A stretch of 35,459 nucleotides of DNA from Candidatus Babeliales bacterium (GTDB taxonomy: Bacteria; Babelota; Babeliae; Babelales; Chromulinivoraceae), in assembly GCA_017992075.1 (NCBI GenBank), contig JAGOPI010000006.1, positions 1 to 35,459 on the forward strand. Reading direction: 5' to 3'. Below are positions 32,431 to 35,459 of this stretch, piece after piece. The notes below the pieces were generated by a model. It was given only the letters and a program-made list of their open reading frames with translations. It was not told the DNA's origin and did no database searches. Every line of letters begins with the position of its first letter. The stretch's first letter is position 1. A program made the position numbers and the translations under genes.

Positions 32431-32928
32431 TTATGAATTCAATGTTACAAAAAATTCATTAAGATCATCTAAAATAAATGCTAAATTTTCATTCAAATGA
32501 TCAGTATAATAAGTAAGCCAGCCGTTATAACATAAATTAAATATAGAGATACGATCTTCTGCACTTAAAGTGGCAAGAAATTGTCCAGCTTTTCCAAATT
32601 TACAAAGAAAATAACAATAATCAAAAAACTTTAAGTACATAGCATTTTGATCTAAAATTATATTCATAGCAGAAAATATAGCTTTATTTTTTTCAATTCC
32701 TGAACCAAGTGATATAAAAAGTTGATCTTGATTTTTATTGTTTTGATAATTTACAAATATTTGACATAAACCATCATCAAGAGCTGCAATAATCAATTGC
32801 ATTTTTTCATCATTTGATAAATTAACGTATAAGCCCGTATTATCAATCGGAATGATTGCTAAAAGCGAATTAAAGCTAAAATTAGTACTTAAAAAAAGTA
32901 AAATCATAAAATATTTATTAAAAGTCAT
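32431..32928 (-). CDS. Secreted protein, unknown function
   Basis: A 165-residue protein with a signal peptide (about residues 1-24, FMILLFLSTNFSFNSLLA). The mature region looks mostly helical, with four Cys spread over the chain (two in the segment FDYCYFLCKFG). AAAGGA stands upstream of the ATG. No family recognised. It converges with cysK (5-bp gap) and lies 32 bp downstream of the C-terminal-domain protein at 32961, so it may be in the same operon. Confidence 0.68.
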   Translation of the reverse strand: MTFNKYFMILLFLSTNFSFNSLLAIIPIDNTGLYVNLSNDEKMQLIIAALDDGLCQIFVNYQNNKNQDQLFISLGSGIEKNKAIFSAMNIILDQNAMYLKFFDYCYFLCKFGKAGQFLATLSAEDRISIFNLCYNGWLTYYTDHLNENLAFILDDLNEFFVTLNS

Positions 32929-32960
32929 AATAAAATCCTTTGTTGAAATAATAAAAAATA

Positions 32961-33854
32961 TTAAACGTCCAAAATTTGATACGTAAGAACAACAATTATA
33001 GAATTATCATTTGCAGCATTACCACTAATTTCTGTTGCAACAGGATTATAAATAACAACAGGTAAATTTATTTCATTTAAAACTGGCCCACCTGTTTGAG
33101 CATCAGAAATTGTTCGAGCTATTTGATTTGATGAGGCAACTATAGCATTATTTGAAAGTACCGTCGTAATAAGAACCAAACCCGTCGTGTTTTCATAACC
33201 CAACCGTAATGTTTGTTTTCCTTTTGCAACAAATGTATTAGAACCCCCATACATCATTCTTGCAACACAAGAAGTAATATTAATAATTGTGTTTTGACCT
33301 TGAGCCTCAATCAATTTAATAGGAGTTTTATGTAGTTGTTTAATTTGTGCACTTGTTAATATTTTTGTTATAGTTTTAGTCATATTTTGAAATTCAGGCA
33401 AAATTATTGGCTCTTGTAAAAGAAACAATTCGTCAGACAATGGATTTGGCATGCTCAAAGTATTAATATCATCATTATTTGGAGCTTCGCGCAATGCTTG
33501 CCGATATGCAACAATTGCTTTTTGAGCTTCTCTACTTAATAAATTAAACACGTCAGATATCATATATTGATCAATTCGAGCCAACTCAGCGTCTCGTTCT
33601 ACCCTCAAACTACTTTTTTTATTTTCTAAAGTTTCAATCCATGCACCATGCTCCACATCCCATACCGCAGAAATTGTAGGCCGCGCAGGTACAAGTATAC
33701 AACTATTCGGATTATAAGCACCATCAGGTAAATCACCGACGCAATAAGCACCATACCCATTTTCTGTAATCCAATACGATAATGGCAAGACAAAATTATG
33801 AAATAGTAAAATTGATTGTATAAAAAAAATAAATTTAATTTTTTTGTTATTCAT
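32961..33854 (-). CDS. Secreted protein with a C-terminal domain shared with the fibre-like protein
   Basis: About 297 residues from the ATG at 33854, which has AAAGGA seven bases upstream. This start gives a signal peptide (MNNKKIKFIFFIQSILLFHN). An in-frame start at 33929 would overlap the upstream gene by 59 bp and is not preferred. Residues about 70-150 are charged and helical (DAELARIDQYM and similar). The last about 130 residues are homologous to the end of the fibre-like protein at 33871-35459: LTSAQIKQLHKTPIKLIEAQ against LTSANIKALTTTPIVLIAAQ, and both end in VLTYQILDV or FVTYQVLSV. The two genes are 16 bp apart and probably co-transcribed. The shared domain is likely a beta-sandwich; its role is unknown. 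Confidence 0.75.
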   Translation of the reverse strand: MNNKKIKFIFFIQSILLFHNFVLPLSYWITENGYGAYCVGDLPDGAYNPNSCILVPARPTISAVWDVEHGAWIETLENKKSSLRVERDAELARIDQYMISDVFNLLSREAQKAIVAYRQALREAPNNDDINTLSMPNPLSDELFLLQEPIILPEFQNMTKTITKILTSAQIKQLHKTPIKLIEAQGQNTIINITSCVARMMYGGSNTFVAKGKQTLRLGYENTTGLVLITTVLSNNAIVASSNQIARTISDAQTGGPVLNEINLPVVIYNPVATEISGNAANDNSIIVVLTYQILDV

Positions 33855-33870
33855 ACACGATCCTTTAAAT

Positions 33871-35459
33871 TTACACTGACAATACTTGATAGGTAACAAA
33901 AATTGCAATTGTACCATCACCTGTAGCAAATGCTGTATTTGGATTTGTTATTAAAACTCGAGTGTTTTCAATTGCTGTTGTACCAGGAAGAATCAAACTT
34001 TGTCCACCATTTACAGTTCCCATAATTGCATTCGCAGTTGATTGAACTAAAGCAGTTGATGCTATAGCTGAAATAATAACTGATGCTCCAGTACCAGGAG
34101 TTGTTGATCCTGCACCTGACGTACTATCATAAGCCAATTGAATCGTGCCAGCTCCAGTATAAGCTACAGTTCCGTACGTTAACTTAACCCAACAATTTAT
34201 AATTTTAATTAATGTGCCAGCACCCTGTGCAGCAATCAATACAATAGGAGTGGTTGTTAAAGCTTTAATATTTGCAGAAGTCAACGTTACCGTTACCGTT
34301 GTTGGATTTAAACTAGACCAAACAGGTAATGCTCCAGCTCCCTGTGAAACTAAATTTTGCCCTACAGTCCCAACACCTGATACTTGTTGCAAATTTCCTG
34401 TAGCAGTTGTTCCACCAGCAATCAATGCGTAGGTCGTCAACGTTGTCAAACCTGTTCCACCATTAGCAACAACCAATGTTCCTGATAAAGTTTCTGTTGT
34501 TCCACCACTACCTACAAAAGTTAATCCTGTAGAGCCACCGGTTAATGTAACAGCACCAGCAACTACACCACCAGAATTTCCTGTAATAGAACTTACACCA
34601 GCAGATGCTCCTGGCGGTTGAAAACTTGGTGCAGTACCTGCAGTATTTGCAGTTAATACATACCCTGCAGTTCCAGTTACTGTAGAAATTACACCTGATG
34701 AACTAGTAACCAATGCTCCTTCTGCAAATGCTGGAATTTTTATTCCGCCACTTCCTGATTGTAAATTTGTCGTTGATGTTGTGTTTGTTGAACCTAATGT
34801 TAAAGTTTTTGCACCAGCACCAGTTGCAATATTGACTGTTGTTGCTGCAGCGTCAGTTGACATTCCCATTGTTCCAGTTCCAGAGTTCTGAGTTTGTGGA
34901 CCATTTGTTGACGTTATATTTAACGCGCCACTTCCACTTTGAATTGTTGTTGTTGATGTAGAGTTTGTTGAACCAACCGTCACCGTTTTTACTCCAGCAC
35001 CAGTTGCAATATTGACTGTTGTTGCTGCAGCGTCAGTTGACATCCCCATTGCTCCTGTTCCAGAGTTTTGAGTTTGTGGACCATTTGTTGATGTAATATT
35101 TAATGCACCAGTTCCACTTTGAACTGTTGTCGTTGATGTAGAGTTGGTTGAACCTAATGTTGTTGTTTTTACGCCAACACCCGTTCCTAAATTTACTGTT
35201 GTTGCTGCAGCGTCTGTTGAAACACCAACTGTTCCTGTTCCTGAATTTGCAGTGATTGTTCCATTCGTTGTGCTAATTCCAATATTTCCTGATGATGATG
35301 TTACATTCAATGCACCACTTCCACTTTGAACAGTTGTTGGTGATGTAGAATTCGTTGATCCAACCGTCACTGTTTTTACGCCAGCTCCTGTTCCAATGTT
35401 GACCGTATTATTTGTTGCATCTGTTGAAACACCAACAGTTCCTGTTCCTGAATTAATTG
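33871..35459 (-). CDS. Repetitive tail-fibre-like / adhesin protein (5' end outside window)
   Basis: The frame is open to the right edge, so the start and an unknown number of repeats are missing. At least 528 residues are visible. The N-terminal part is a tandem array of 60-residue units of the form NSGTG..G.STDAAATTVNI, then ATGAGVKT.T.GSTNSTSTT, then QSGSGALNITSTNGPQTQ. After the array come a linker with GYVLTANTAGTAPSFQPPG and a segment starting NGGTGLTTLTTYALIAGGTT, both of types seen in phage tail fibres and large bacterial surface proteins. The last about 130 residues form the domain shared with the gene at 32961. Composition is dominated by Thr, Gly, Ala, Ser and Val, with almost no Lys or Cys. 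It may be a secreted or surface fibre that trimerises. The family is not recognised with certainty. Confidence 0.75.
   Translation of the reverse strand, partial: INSGTGTVGVSTDATNNTVNIGTGAGVKTVTVGSTNSTSPTTVQSGSGALNVTSSSGNIGISTTNGTITANSGTGTVGVSTDAAATTVNLGTGVGVKTTTLGSTNSTSTTTVQSGTGALNITSTNGPQTQNSGTGAMGMSTDAAATTVNIATGAGVKTVTVGSTNSTSTTTIQSGSGALNITSTNGPQTQNSGTGTMGMSTDAAATTVNIATGAGAKTLTLGSTNTTSTTNLQSGSGGIKIPAFAEGALVTSSSGVISTVTGTAGYVLTANTAGTAPSFQPPGASAGVSSITGNSGGVVAGAVTLTGGSTGLTFVGSGGTTETLSGTLVVANGGTGLTTLTTYALIAGGTTATGNLQQVSGVGTVGQNLVSQGAGALPVWSSLNPTTVTVTLTSANIKALTTTPIVLIAAQGAGTLIKIINCWVKLTYGTVAYTGAGTIQLAYDSTSGAGSTTPGTGASVIISAIASTALVQSTANAIMGTVNGGQSLILPGTTAIENTRVLITNPNTAFATGDGTIAIFVTYQVLSV
34811..35350. 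repeat. Tandem 180-bp repeats inside the fibre-like gene
   Basis: Three consecutive 180-bp units (about 34811-34990, 34991-35170, 35171-35350), the first two nearly identical at DNA level. For example a 50-bp stretch starting at 34811 recurs at 34991 almost unchanged. Parts of a fourth unit reach the window edge. They encode the 60-residue protein repeats. Such repeats can expand or contract by slippage or recombination. Confidence 0.85.

Noticed and set aside
34811-35459. Regular repeats that could suggest a CRISPR array
   Set aside because: The period is 180 bp, there are no spacers, and the frame is open throughout; these are protein-coding repeats.

Overview
The window is AT-rich (roughly a third G+C by eye) bacterial chromosome. 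Gene content points to an intracellular, host-dependent Gram-negative bacterium. It encodes two nucleotide (ATP/ADP) translocases of the Tlc/NTT type, a complete polyamine ABC importer, an Omp85 outer-membrane assembly protein, and many small or medium proteins with signal peptides that I cannot match to known families. A member of Candidatus Dependentiae (TM6, Babeliae) is my best guess, but this is inference from content and composition; there is no rRNA here to confirm it.

Layout. 1-1685: a BatA/BatB-like pair of membrane-anchored VWA proteins (minus strand; the second runs off the left edge). 1864-4113: topA. 4256-10514: a tandemly duplicated two-gene module, each copy being an ATP/ADP translocase facing a convergent secreted protein. 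The two secreted paralogs carry a conserved Arg / Ser-x-Ser / Glu arrangement that resembles the R-S-E class of ADP-ribosyltransferases. 10601-11471: an MNT-HEPN toxin-antitoxin pair bracketed by a perfect 61-bp direct repeat, and the repeat resembles the 3' end of the nearby metG. 11801-18334: a minus-strand operon of a His-rich membrane protein, potA, potB, potC, potD and metG, with tight couplings. 18584-24326: a small secreted protein, the Omp85 protein, another secreted protein, gltX and a small unknown gene. 24441-27539: a predicted outer-membrane protein, then rpsU-rbfA-prepilin peptidase. 27586-27746: a densely structured intergenic region of unknown role. 27796-29170: a secreted protein and tsaC. 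29279-31260: a small membrane protein, atpB and a very unusual atpE in which four c-subunit hairpins are fused with an exact 80-residue period. 31517-32425: a cysteine synthase. 32431-35459: secreted proteins, ending with a repetitive tail-fibre-like protein that runs off the right edge.

How it fits together (inference). Translocases would bring in host ATP. The F0 sector with a four-hairpin c subunit, one hairpin of which lacks its carboxylate, looks adapted like a V-type rotor, which favours ATP-driven ion pumping. Polyamines are imported by PotABCD. The ART-like proteins next to the translocases and the fibre-like proteins at the right edge are candidate host-interaction factors. The most unusual items are the fused c subunit, the translocase/ART-like duplicated module, and the MNT-HEPN cassette with metG-derived flanks.
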